Assembly: GCA_014825775.1 (NCBI GenBank)
Contig: MVAQ01000208.1
Span: 1-39,260, forward strand
DNA length: 39,260 nucleotides
Direction of reading: 5' to 3'
Source: Krasilnikovozyma curviuscula
Lineage: Eukaryota; Basidiomycota; Tremellomycetes; Cystofilobasidiales; Mrakiaceae
In this document: positions 12,411 to 22,738 of the stretch, piece by piece
Numbering within the stretch: the first letter of the stretch is position 1
Layout of the letters: every line of letters begins with the position of its first letter
Notes under the pieces: generated by a model
The model's input: the letters and a program-made list of their open reading frames with translations, nothing else
The model's database searches: none
Told to the model about the DNA's origin: nothing
Position numbers and translations under genes: made by a program

Positions 12411-15297
12411 CTATTCCTGCTTTGATACACCCCATTTCGTCGGCGTCGTACTCATCTCAAAGACCAAAGTCCCGCCTCCAACAATCTGATTGTGCTTTAT
12501 GATAGGGTTTATAATGGAAGCGCCATTGAGTGTGACGGATTTGATATACTTCTTCGTACTTGAGCCTCTCGCGACGATGGTGAGAGGGGTGTTAGGGAAC
12601 TCTGGGAAGTTGAGAGTGACATATTCAAAGAATGGAGAGCCAATTACGTATTCGTCGGAGGCTGTGCGAAGAACAAATCAGTACGACGATACGGAGAAGG
12701 CAGTAATATGAGGCGCGGACGTACCTGGGTTGACAGGATAAAATCCTAATGCAGAGAACAGCCACCATGCTGACATTTGCCCTAAATCATCATTGCCTTT
12801 CAGCCCTGCAGGTCCTAAGCTGTAGTCATTATCTGCTATATTCCGCACCCAGTCGGCGGTTCGAGAAGGCGATCCAGCAAGTGTGTACCTGGTACGAGTC
12901 GAAGGATCAGCAACCGTACCGGCATTGAGACGAAGACATCGATAATTACAGGTAAGGAATAGAATGAGAAGGCTCATTGGTGTGGTCATTGTGTCCTCCA
13001 GAGAAATGTTCATCCAAGAAAGCGATAAACTTTGCCTTGCCTCCCAACAACTTAATCAGGCCTGGGACGTCGTGATTCGCATCTCCTGCGGTGTAACACC
13101 ATTTATCACCTTCCGTCCAACCAGCATCTTCACTTGCCCAACTTCCGTTAGCGTAGCGAGCGTTCATGAAGCCAGTTTCCTCGTTGAAGATGGTGCGGTA
13201 GTTTTGGCTGCGCTTAAGGTAAAACGCCGATTCCGAGTGGTTGTGAACTGCTGCTGCCACCACTGAGACAGCGTAGTCATCATATGCGTAGTCGAGTGTT
13301 CTTGACGCTGCTTCAGTATGCTCATCACATCCGACAAAGCCCTGCTCTTTGTAGAGCGTAAGTCCGGCGCGTACTTCAAACCCAACATTCTCCTCTCTGT
13401 CACCATATCTAAAAGAGATCAGAAAGATTGGAATTAATATTAGATTTAAAGAACTCATGGGAGTTGAGCTTACTGAGTGGTCGTATCGTTTTCTGGCGGA
13501 ACATTCGCATCCTTTCTGACCGCTTCCCACGCCAAATCCAGATCAAAACCTGTAACATTTCTCACGATTGCTGATGCTATAAGCGAATCTGCATGAGTTC
13601 CGACCATTATGTTGGTTTCAACAATGTTTTTCCACATTGGAAGCCAGCCTGATTCTTTGTAGTCTTGGAGCATGGAGGTGATCATCGATGGAATCCGCTC
13701 GGGGACGAAGAGAATTTGAAAAGGCCAAATCGCTCGATAGGTATCCCAAATGCTATATCCAGAGTATGACCTCCCACTATGAAGCTGATTGCTGTATCCT
13801 TCATATTTTGATTGCGAATGATTGCGGATAAATCAGCACTAGGAGGGAGTGGCCACGGACTTGACCAACAACTCACCAGACCAGTATTTACCACCTTCAT
13901 CAACTTCATACGGATACTGCAACGAGTGCCAGAATCCAGTATACCAGATGCCCAGCCTCGTCATGTTCTTGTTCTTCGCGAGTGGCAAGTCAATGAGCTC
14001 CAGCTTGTCTTTCCACTGCTGGCGGTTGTGTTGCACTGTCTGTTCAAAGGAGACCCCGTCTGCTATTTCAGATACCATGTTGGAAGAAGCTTGTTCATAC
14101 GAAATGAATGAACTAGCTGAGCGGACGACGAGTGGTGTTGAGAGGTTGGGGAAGAAGAGGGTGGTCGTGAGGAGAGGGAAAGCATTGCCTTTGACCTCAG
14201 TCAAATCTACAGCGGTACCGTTGGTGGTGACTTGATACGACGTAAAAGGTTCAGAAAATTTCGTAACGTAGCTTTGAGAACATTCAACGTCGATCGATCA
14301 CGGATCAGTTGCTGTTCCGGGAGTGAAATTGGGAGCCGAGAAGGAGCCTGCTTACTATCCTTTCATTCCAACCCCTTGAGTCTTCGGCCCCAGTATCCAA
14401 TCCTGTCTCTCTTCAGTCCAGCTCCACACTTCCTGGAGATCTTCATGAATCTCGACTCCAGCGAGAGGGTACGTCAAGTTTGTTGGCGTTGACGTGATGA
14501 CTGTGGGACGCGAGAGCTCGAGAGAGACGTATGGTGATGAGATGGAGTGAGGGAAAGTAAAACGAAGATGTCCAACTCTGGACGCTATTGGTAGAAAGAG
14601 AATCAGAACTCTTGACTGGAAAACGTTATACTTAAAGGCACTTACTCGAAGTGAGCTCCGATTTCACCTTGAAATCGCCTGACCCCATCGTCACAGCGTA
14701 ATAACACGCCGTAGATACTTCTTCAGAATGCTGAAATGGTAATCCTCGTTCTTCTATCGAGAGTGGAACTACTGATGATGGGCGGCGGAGGACGTTGGGA
14801 GAGATGGTGAGGGGGAAACTTTCACCTAGCAACGAGAAAAGATCAGTAAAACATTAGTGGAGAAACAAAAATCATATAATATGAACTAACCCATCCATAT
14901 AGCAGGCTGGTGGGTTGCTTGAAAGCCAGTGATCTTTGTGTCCGTGTGGTTGTAAGGTAGCATAGAGACGTACTTTGGGGTAAAATTCAGTCTAAACTGC
15001 CTCTAAACTGAACTGTGGGTGCTAACTTACATTGAGTCTTGTTTGGGCTACCCATCTCGTCATTGCGAACGGAGGACTGATACTGGGAATCATGCCTCCA
15101 GAGCCATTGGGAGTGTCTCCACCATTCCCCGTCGATGAAACGATCAAGTCCAGCCCGACAGACTGTGGGATGAGATAGAAGGGTGTTTTATCCTTCATGA
15201 ATGAGCAAGCAGTGAGATGATCCATCGCCCAGGTTGAGAAACCCAGCAGGTGCTGCTGCGCGTACACTAGACCCCAGAAACAAACAATGCCAACCAT
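12411..15297 (-). CDS. Glycoside hydrolase family 92 alpha-mannosidase, probably secreted, 9 exons
   Basis: Calcium-dependent exo-alpha-mannosidase family (mostly alpha-1,2) acting on mannoproteins and N-glycans. Exons on the minus strand: 15297-15031, 14972-14891, 14825-14646, 14584-14356, 14271-13877, 13798-13474, 13408-12950, 12888-12725, 12661-12411, giving 783 residues, normal for GH92. Seen: GGDTPNGSGGMIPS near the N-terminus, HQPAIWMG, AELT-like ELTSTSRVGHLRFTFP closing the beta domain, YSGYSIWDTYRAIWPFQ, HTNEPSHSIPYLY, and GNDDLGQMSAWW..SALGFYP, the last two carrying the acid/base carboxylates of the family. The chosen start gives a short hydrophobic leader MVGIVCFWGLVYA followed by QQ, a plausible signal peptide; an in-frame ATG at 15387 would add 30 residues and bury it. 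A 105-base in-frame stretch (15267-15163) has splice-like ends and may be optional. The 3' end converges with the kinase, 142 bases away. Confidence 0.93.
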
Positions 15298-15626
15298 GGT
15301 CCATCGTTGAGCAGATAGGAAGGAGCCCACCTCCGAATCCAGTGGAGACTTCTGACGTGATGTTGGGAGCCTTTCGTAAGGAAGCATATTGAATGAGAGT
15401 GCAAACTCGTCCTTGTTTTTTGTGAAAGTTAGCCGCTGCTCATGGAAATTGGCCTGAGTCAATAGAGAAACATTAACAAGGCATCATCTCTCATTCTAGT
15501 GCTCAATAATGTCCTGCCTTTTATACGACGGTTCCAGGAGCGAAAGTCTCAAATGATGGTTGATTGACACATGAGCGGTTTACAGTTCGTTCGCCTCGAA
15601 CTACAGTGGGGGTTTTGGACCTGAAA
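15298..15626. promoter_or_regulatory. Divergent promoter between GH92 mannosidase and IST3
   Basis: 329 bases separate the two start codons, so both promoters and 5' leaders must lie here. I see no convincing TATA box or repeated operator-like motif. The mannosidase frame stays open upstream of its chosen start to about 15460, so part of this region could be coding if an upstream ATG (15387) is used. Confidence 0.45.
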
Positions 15627-17017
15627 ATGAAGTAAGCCCCTTTCCACTCAATGATTACGTTGATGGTAATGCTGATAGTTCTTGTGCTGAATTAGTGTAG
15701 TAAAGGAAATAGAGAGGATCAACCAGAGGGAGTTGGACCTGGGAGGATCCAGCTCATGGCATGACGAGTACAGTGAGTCTTATGAACCAAGAACCTGCTT
15801 TTACCAAACTGATTGATTTTTCGATGATATTTAGCATCGGCCTACATCTTCGTAGGAGGTCTTCCTTTTGAGTTGACTGAAGGAGACGTGATAGCAGTTT
15901 TCTCACAGTAAGTGTTTTCTGGCCATCCTCATTAGCTTGACACCTTTAAGCGAGGCTAACTGCTTTTTTTTCCTCTCAGGTATGGTGAAATTGCAGATAT
16001 TAACATGCCTAGGGACAAGGAAACTGGGAAACCAAGAGGATTCGCTTTCTTGATGTATGTCAACCAAAAATCAACTGTGCTCGCTGTGGATAACCTGAAT
16101 GGAGCTAAAGTGCTGGGAAGAACGCTGAGAGTGAGTCATTTACTGTGAGATGATTGACCAGAAACTTTGAAGATGGATTACTGAAGGTATGGGTTGCTGG
16201 ACCGTTAGGTGGATCATACCAAAGGATACGAACAGCCCAAAGTCAAGGACGAGAATGGAGATATTATTGAAACTGATGAGGTGTTCATGAATGCAATGCC
16301 AGAAATGACAGGAGGTAAGAGGGATTCATTTAGCATTATTCTTTCTTGTACCTCGGATGGGCATGAATCTGACACTCGTGATTTACGTGGTTACAGGCCC
16401 CTCTCGTCAAGCTATTGGTGATGAGGCTGAAGATGATATCGATGATGAAGATCCGATGGCTGCTTACATCAGAGAACAGAAACGGCTTCGAATCCAGAAC
16501 GGAGGCGACGACGAAGAAGGTGCAGGGCTTTCCAAAGTAGAAAGAAAGGCGTTGAAAGAAGAGAAGGTTAGAATCATTCGCATTTCATCTTTTCTTTCCC
16601 CTTCAAAGGCAGACAACTGTCAATACAACGCCAGATGCTGACCATCGACTTTCTTGCCTTTGACAGAGAAAGAGGAAAGAAGAGAAGAAGGCGAAGAAGG
16701 ACAAGGCTTCTAGTAGGGACATAAACGATCGCTACTCGAATGAAGACCGATACCACAGACGACCAGACCGGTCACTCTCACCCCCCTCAACTTCTCGACG
16801 AAGACGCGATGACTCACCAGCACAATCTTCAAGACGACCGCGAAGTCCCGGACACAGCGGTCGAAGAGAGTATGACAACAGAAATCGGGAGGAACCTAGG
16901 GAGAGTCACTATGATCGATATCGCGATAGTCGTCCGAAGGAACGAGAGAGAGACAGGTACTACGAGGGAGACAGGGAGTATGACAGGCGGCGAGATGTTG
17001 GAGACAGACCCAGCTAG
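15627..17017 (+). CDS. IST3: Ist3/Snu17-type RRM splicing factor (RBMX2 homologue), 7 exons
   Basis: Component of the U2 snRNP-associated RES complex, which retains pre-mRNA and helps activate the spliceosome in the nucleus. Exons: 15627-15631, 15696-15772, 15835-15907, 15980-16130, 16209-16314, 16397-16566, 16667-17017, giving 310 residues. Seen: the family N-terminus MNVVKEIERINQRELDLG with SSSWHDEY, an RRM at about residues 31-108 with RNP2 YIFVGGLP and RNP1 RGFAFLMY, the diagnostic AVDNLNGAKVLGRTLRVDH and the following KGYEQPK segment, which in yeast Ist3 contacts partners. After it come an acidic stretch and an RS/RE/RD-rich basic tail of about 115 residues. The first coding exon has only five bases (ATGAA); it is needed because the splice at 15632/15695 recreates the conserved N-terminus. 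It is divergently arranged with the mannosidase. Confidence 0.93.
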
Positions 17018-17527
17018 TAGGTAGGTTTTGATGCATCTGAGATCATTGATTATCTGAGAGAATTCTGAGAGAATCTTGAGAGAAGCCTGATTTGGAACTC
17101 GATTGCCGATGATCGTCCGATTGATCCTGGGATGCGATTCTCCGCGCGCGAGCGGGCCGGGCGGTGGTGAGATTCACTTCTGCGCTTTCTCCATGTGGCT
17201 TGTCTTGCATTCTATTCATTTGACGCTTGGTACAGTTTCTTTCGAGTTCTGTTTGCCACAAGCGTTTTCTTGGTATCCGAGATTTATCCCACATCATAAT
17301 GGGTTATAAAACGACCTCGCTGGGCCCCGTCTTCTCTCGCCAACTTCAAACCTGGAGATTATCAGTAACTCTATTTCCAAGTATACCGGGAGACCTTTCA
17401 TTGACCAGGTACGTCCAGATTCAGTCTGTACTTGTTGAACGACCGGCAGCTCCAATACCCACCAGCTTTTGACCGGTTTTCTTCTGCTTCGAGAACTTTC
17501 AGCCTTCCTTTATAAGAATATCTCACC
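17018..17527. other. Intergenic: IST3 3' region and sugar transporter promoter
   Basis: No gene is supported. It holds a small tandem repeat at 17053-17085 and a GC-rich CGCGCG-containing patch at about 17140-17165. The right half must serve as promoter and leader of the transporter that starts at 17528. Confidence 0.5.
17053..17085. repeat. Short tandem repeat, three 11-base units
   Basis: Two perfect copies of TCTGAGAGAAT (17053-17063 and 17064-17074) are followed by a degenerate third copy CTTGAGAGAAG (17075-17085), about 35 bases after the IST3 stop codon. It lies in the presumed 3' untranslated region. The purine-rich unit has no known function that I can assign. Confidence 0.7.
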
Positions 17528-19953
17528 ATGTCCCCTGAAGAACCTGGGCAAGCTGTTCATGGCTTTCTTGACACTCAACAAGCAACAAAGGCGACAGTGA
17601 GTGCCACAATCAACGATTCTTTCGTTTTCTTCGCTGACCTTTCTCCTCTGACACCTCAGGGTCTTGACTTCAATGAGCTCAGCAACCAAGCTAGGAATGC
17701 CGATAAGCTAGAGCATCAACAGACATTCAGAGAAGCCTTTGCAATGCGTGAGTGCTGTTTTGTTTTGGTTTTGGTTTCACCCGCGGTGCCCACCTTGTTT
17801 TCATTTGCCCCAACGTAGGTTCACTAACAGTTTTCGGTGTCTTCTATATTCTACAGACAAGAAGGCTATCTTCTGGTCTATGGCGCTCTCAGCTGCACTG
17901 ATCATGGAAGGAGTGAGTCGGCTATTTGTTTGATGGTGGGAAAGGTGTGTCACGTTGGCCTGACCCCTTCCCCCCTCCTTTCCTTTTCTTCAGTACGATG
18001 TTGTTGTCATTGTGAGTCATCCTTCCAGTAAACCCATTGTTGCAGAATATCGTGTCTGACATTCAGGTACCGTATCTTTCAGGGTTCCTTCTACGGTCAA
18101 CCTAATTTCCTCGCTCGATTCGGAACTCTTTATGACGGAGCCTACATCATCCCCGCCGAGTGGCAGTCAGCTCTCAGTAACGGTTCTTCTGCCGGTGGCA
18201 TTATTGGTCTCCTCATGAATGGTATCTTAGTTGAGAGATTCGGTGCGAGATACGTGATGATGGGAGCTCTCTCCGCCCTCGCCTGCTTCATCTTCCTGTT
18301 CGTCTTCGCCCAAAACTTGGGAACTCTTGTTGCTGCTGAAGTCTGTGCAGGTCTTTCTTGGGGTTGCGTGAGTGACTAATCCTTCCACGCCTGTTTTCTC
18401 ACTCGAGTACTGATGTAGCGTCTCGGCTCAGTTCCAAACTCTCACCACCGCGTTTGCTGCAGATATCTGTCCCATCCACCTTCGAGGTTATCTCACAACG
18501 TATATCAATTGTTGCTGGGGATTCGGTATTTTACTCTCTTCCGGTGTTGTTGACGCAACGCTCAACATTGAAAGCGATTGGTCTTGGAGACTGCCGTTTA
18601 TTATTCAATGGGTTTGGATCCCACCACTTATCATCAGTGAGCAATCTTTTTCTTTTCTTAAATATTTTCACATTTTCTGACCTGTATTTATTGTCGTACA
18701 GTCTGTTGGTTCTGTCCTGAATCTCCATGGTGGCTCGTGCGACAAGGAAGACTTCAAGAGGCTGAGCACAACCTTCATCGATTGGCAAACCGTGATCTCT
18801 ACACTGAACAGATGGCTAAGGATCAGGTTGCTTACATGGTCCACACTACAGAGATGGAAAAGCAGATGAGCGAAGGCTCCAGCTTCATAGATTGCTTTAG
18901 AGGACTCGACAGAAGAAGAACCGAGATCGTTAGTGTTCCCTTCCAAATTTTCTTTTAATTTCTTAAAGTTGACTGTTCTATGTGCTACCTTGTGTCTCAG
19001 GCTATGATGACTTTCGGTGAGTCTAGTCACTGCTGTTCTGTTAGGACTCAAGCGTGGACTGATGGTCTTGACTATTTTCTCCGCAGCCATGCAACTGCTC
19101 TCTGGTCAAAATCTCTGTGGACAAGGTGTCCAGTTCCTGACTACTGCTGGTCTCAACACTGACACCGTCTTCTCATTGAACGTGAATATATTCTCCTTTC
19201 TTTGCGTTTGTACCTCAAATCCTTCGAATCGCTGACCATTGCATGCGCTATAGATCGTGCTCTCCTCAATGTTCTGTCTCGGTACTTTTGCCTCTTGGGG
19301 TCTAATTTTCTTCTTCGGAAGAAGAACACTCTATTTCTGGGGAATGGCGGCAATGGCAGTCACACTATTCATCGTCGGAGGTTTAGGTTTCCAACACACG
19401 TCCAACAGTGAGAGAGCTGCCGGTGGTCTCTTGATCGCACTCAACTTCATCTACAACTCTACACTAGGCCCTGTCTGCTACACAATCATTTCGGAAGTTG
19501 GTTCAACCAGACTCAGACAGAAGACGGTCGCGTTGGCTCGTATCGCTTACCAGATTATGAACATCACCTGTGGCATCATTGTTCCTCGCATGCTTTCACC
19601 GGCAGCATGGAATTGGGGCCAGAAGTCGGGTCTGTTTTGGGGAGGATCTGCTACTCTGTGCTGTGTCTACATTTGTAAGTGCTCGGCTTCAACTCTGCCT
19701 TTTTGTTGGCTTTGAGTTATTGACACATCTCTCCTCCTCTCTCACCATAGACTTCAGACTTCCAGAAACCCGTGGACGTAACTGGGGTGAACTAGATGTC
19801 CTTTTCCAAAACAACGTTCCAGCTTGGAGGTTCAAACGCACCAAAGTCAGCGAGTTCGAAGAACCGGAAGACTTGTATGCTCATCATCCGAACACCGTCA
19901 CCACCGCAGACTATAAAAGAGATGTCCAGCAGATCGAAGAAACCAAGGCTTGA
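17528..19953 (+). CDS. MFS sugar porter, alpha-glucoside/maltose permease type, 11 exons
   Basis: Twelve-helix plasma-membrane proton:sugar symporter. Exons: 17528-17596, 17660-17747, 17857-17912, 17994-18011, 18083-18367, 18432-18636, 18702-18928, 19001-19016, 19087-19181, 19254-19674, 19751-19953, giving 560 residues. Seen: helix 1 running EGYDVVVIGSFYGQP, the GxLxxRxG-like element VERFGARYV after helix 2, CPESPWWLVRQGR after helix 6, SGQNLCGQGVQFL in helix 7, FFGRRTLYFWGM, and LPETRGRNWGELDVLF after helix 12. The GSFYGQP and ELDVLF signatures match fungal maltose/alpha-glucoside permeases rather than hexose transporters, so a disaccharide is the best guess. The extremely short exons (18 and 16 bases) fall inside helix-coding sequence and are supported by unbroken frame. 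Gene order gives no further clue to the sugar. Confidence 0.92.
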
Positions 19954-20655
19954 GAGATGTTTCCTATTGACGTTTGGTTTCTCATCCGAGGGACTGTGAC
20001 TTTGTGGTTCAACGTTCATGTGAGGTAGCTACGTGGGATAAATAAATACAAGGTTTGATTTGAATTAAAAAAACGCAAGGAAGAGGAAGGCTTAAAATCT
20101 CACAATTCCATTTTGTTTGATTTCCAAAGCTGATAACGCTGTTATATATGCACCAGTTCCGTTTAAACCTGTGGAATATATTTTTGTTGTTTCATGGCGC
20201 GGTGAAGAGAAAAAGATCGGCATCATTTTCTAGAACCCATGGGTCACCAAAGGCAATCAAACACTCGTGTACTCCAAGGCTTTCAGAAGTAAAAGAGGTC
20301 CGATGTAAGTAAGAGAAGGTTATAAGACATCAGCTCTGCCTTCAGAAACGTTTCCGGCGCGATTCTCCAATAATTCCCCAAACTACCTCCTAAATCACTT
20401 GAAATGAAGTTGATCATGACCCTAGCGATAGTGTGAACCTTGGGATCTCTTTCAAGGTCAAATTTACTCAGTCCAGAGAGTTGATGACACTCAGAGCCAA
20501 GTTTGGGTACACGGAAGGACTTTGTTCACCGTAAAACCGACCTCTCCCTTTCGAGAGGAAAAGTTAGGTCTTCTTCTTCTTCCGGGAAGCATGCTCAACG
20601 TAGGTTATGATGGATTAATATCTATTTTATTGAATGATAAGAACGATGCAGCACT
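19954..20655. other. Intergenic between converging transporter and hydroxyacid dehydrogenase genes
   Basis: About 700 bases with no supported gene; an unusually long gap for two converging genes in this window. It contains the presumed polyadenylation signal of the transporter at 20041-20046 and an A-run at about 20067. The frame at 20522-20818 is antisense to the dehydrogenase 3' exon and lacks any family signature. An unrecognised non-coding RNA cannot be excluded from sequence alone. Confidence 0.45.
20041..20046 (+). terminator. Candidate polyadenylation signal of the sugar transporter
   Basis: AATAAA, inside ATAAATAAATACA, stands 88 bases after the stop codon of the transporter. Position and sequence fit a eukaryotic poly(A) signal; fungal signals are degenerate, so this is only suggestive. 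Confidence 0.35.
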
Positions 20656-22291
20656 CTATGCGACAATCTTCTTAGCCTCATTGACTGGATTCATCGGTTT
20701 ACCAGTCTCCATGAACTGCCTAACATTGCCGAAGACAGCACGTTCTCCCTTGACCATGGTTCCTTTGGTGAAGGCTCCGACGTCTACACAGCAGAAGAAA
20801 GCGAGGTACGATCAGTGATATAGCGAATGACGGCGACCAACAGAGATGGACGTACGAGGTTGAAGGAGAACTTTGTCAGACGTTTTGAACCACTCGTTAA
20901 CTTTGGGTTCTTGGTCAAAGCTTAGAAGATTCACACCATCAGAAAGATGAAACGAAGCTGTCTTAAGATCAAGATGATAGACTACACTCACACATCCAAA
21001 CCAGCCTTAGCAACCTTGCCAGACTCCAGAGCAGCAATGAGAGCCTTCTCATCAATGACTGGACCACGAGCAGTGTTGGCGATGACGACTCCATCCTTCA
21101 TCTTCTCAAACTGAGGTGCGGAAAGAATACCTCTAGTTGAGTCGTTCAACGGACAGTTAAGAGAGATGACGTCGGAAGTGGAGATCAGTTCCTCAAATGG
21201 AACCCATTTAGCTCCCAGCTCGGCTTCCTCTGCAAAAGGTGACACAATTACCTTAGTTACATTGAAAATGGGGAGGAAGGGTCGCGACTTACTTTCTGGA
21301 CTCAGTCTGTTTCTGTTATTGTACACGACCTCCATCTCAAATGCGACGCTCGCCTTCTTAGCCAAGATCTGCCCAATCGTTCCCATTCCAATAATACCCA
21401 ATCGCAGACCGTTTGGATCCGTCGACAAACCGAGGCCCTCTCGCCACTTAGACTCTCGAGCGTTCTTTTCCGCAGCTGGGATGTTTCTGAGGCAGTTGAG
21501 TATCAGAAGGAGGGACATGTCTGCCGTAGATTCAGACACTGCGTAGGGCGTGTTGGAGAGGACCTGCAGTAGAGCTCGGGTTAGTTGGCGGATAAGAGTA
21601 CACTACAGGGCACACCACTCACACAGCCGTTCTCGCCTAACCATGGCACGGATACATCATCATATCCAGCACCACCTTTAAATAAACGACAGTTACGTTG
21701 TGCTTTCGGGGTAAAGAGATTCAAAGTGTTAGGCTCACCTTGTGCCCAGAGACCGCAGACACCAGGTGTCGTGAACAATGGGGAGAGAAGCTCAGGATCG
21801 AATGGACTGTAAGCCGAAGTTCCAAAAAGGACGTATCCAGCTTCGAAAGGACCATGCTCCTTGCAGATTTTCGCGAATTCAGAGACGACCTGCAGAATAC
21901 CAGAATACCGCCCGGTACGTCAGTGACCTCACAAATTCACTCCCAGTACATAATCAGGTAAAGACACACCTGCTGTCGAGTTGTTGGAACGAAGTAGTGA
22001 ATGTCGTATTCCTCTTGCAACTTCTTGAATTCCTCAATGGCCTACAGATGGGAGGTCCAGGTAATCGGGGAGGTGACACAAGTCAGTGAGAGCCGGAAGT
22101 ACAAAAAAAGACTGAAAAACTACTACTCACGAACTTCGGATATCCAATACCTATTATTTTCCTCTTGGAGGTAAGCTGACTCTGGAGAGAAATGAAAGCA
22201 AACAGAACAAGAAGGCACTTAGAAATTCTAGTGTTTTACTCCTCCAATGTATCACTGAAACAACAAAGATCAAGGCACTTACAATAGCCAT
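20656..22291 (-). CDS. D-2-hydroxyacid dehydrogenase (glyoxylate/hydroxypyruvate reductase-like), 9 exons
   Basis: NAD(P)H-dependent interconversion of 2-keto acids and D-2-hydroxy acids. Exons on the minus strand: 22291-22283, 22181-22131, 22041-21970, 21889-21739, 21675-21623, 21563-21293, 21229-20992, 20920-20856, 20783-20656, giving 345 residues, normal for the family. Seen: GGAGYDDVSV in the catalytic domain, the nucleotide motif GMGTIG (residues 171-176), followed by YNNRNRLSPE, whose basic residues after the second strand hint at NADPH use, and the catalytic triad Arg257 (NTARGPVIDE), Glu286 (FDQEP) and His304 (QPHVGAFT). The first coding exon has nine bases (MAI). No C-terminal peroxisome signal. 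It lies downstream of, and on the same strand as, the amine oxidase, whose product could be a keto acid, but a metabolic link is only an inference. Substrate unknown. Confidence 0.92.
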
Positions 22292-22738
22292 TTTCTTCGA
22301 TGTCAAGGAACGTTGTGTGGAGGGAGATTGAGCGTGATGGTTGTTGGAAATTTCACCCCTCATTGCTGGCGCGTGGGACTACGATAAGCCGCCACTCGAG
22401 CAATTCGAGAAAAGCCGACTTGAGTGGATTTTCGAACACTGCGCAATTTCGCCTCAAGATGACGGGAAAAGATACGATGAGCACGGTGAAAGGGTTTCTT
22501 TTACTTCAAAGATTCTTCGGGTGAGATTTCGTCGCTTGTGGGCTTTGGCTCGGACTTGTATTGTTTTGGTTCAGAGTTTTGAGTTGCCGAGCGGCTACAG
22601 GAAGGATCCAGCTCGGAAAAGGAAAGGGCTCTAGACTTGTTCCGTTTTGACAGACAATAACAGCGAAATCGTTTGCAGTGTAATGATGATCGTAACTAAG
22701 TTTCCATCTATATACTTTAAATCTACATCTTCGTCCTC
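22292..22738. other. Intergenic: dehydrogenase promoter and amine oxidase 3' region
   Basis: 447 bases between two genes of the same strand. A plus-strand open stretch at about 22341-22634 exists but starts without a convincing ATG, has no recognisable family and lies where the dehydrogenase promoter is expected; I do not call it a gene. No repeats or clear regulatory motifs were seen. Confidence 0.45.

Noticed and set aside
19210..19235. TTCGAATC, resembling a tRNA B box
   Set aside because: No A box or cloverleaf around it; it lies in an intron of the sugar transporter.
20522..20818. 98-codon plus-strand frame
   Set aside because: Mostly antisense to the last dehydrogenase exons, which carry the catalytic His and fixed frame.
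22341..22634. Plus-strand frame of 97 codons between dehydrogenase and amine oxidase
   Set aside because: Lies in the expected dehydrogenase promoter, lacks a good start and any signature; no splice partners seen.
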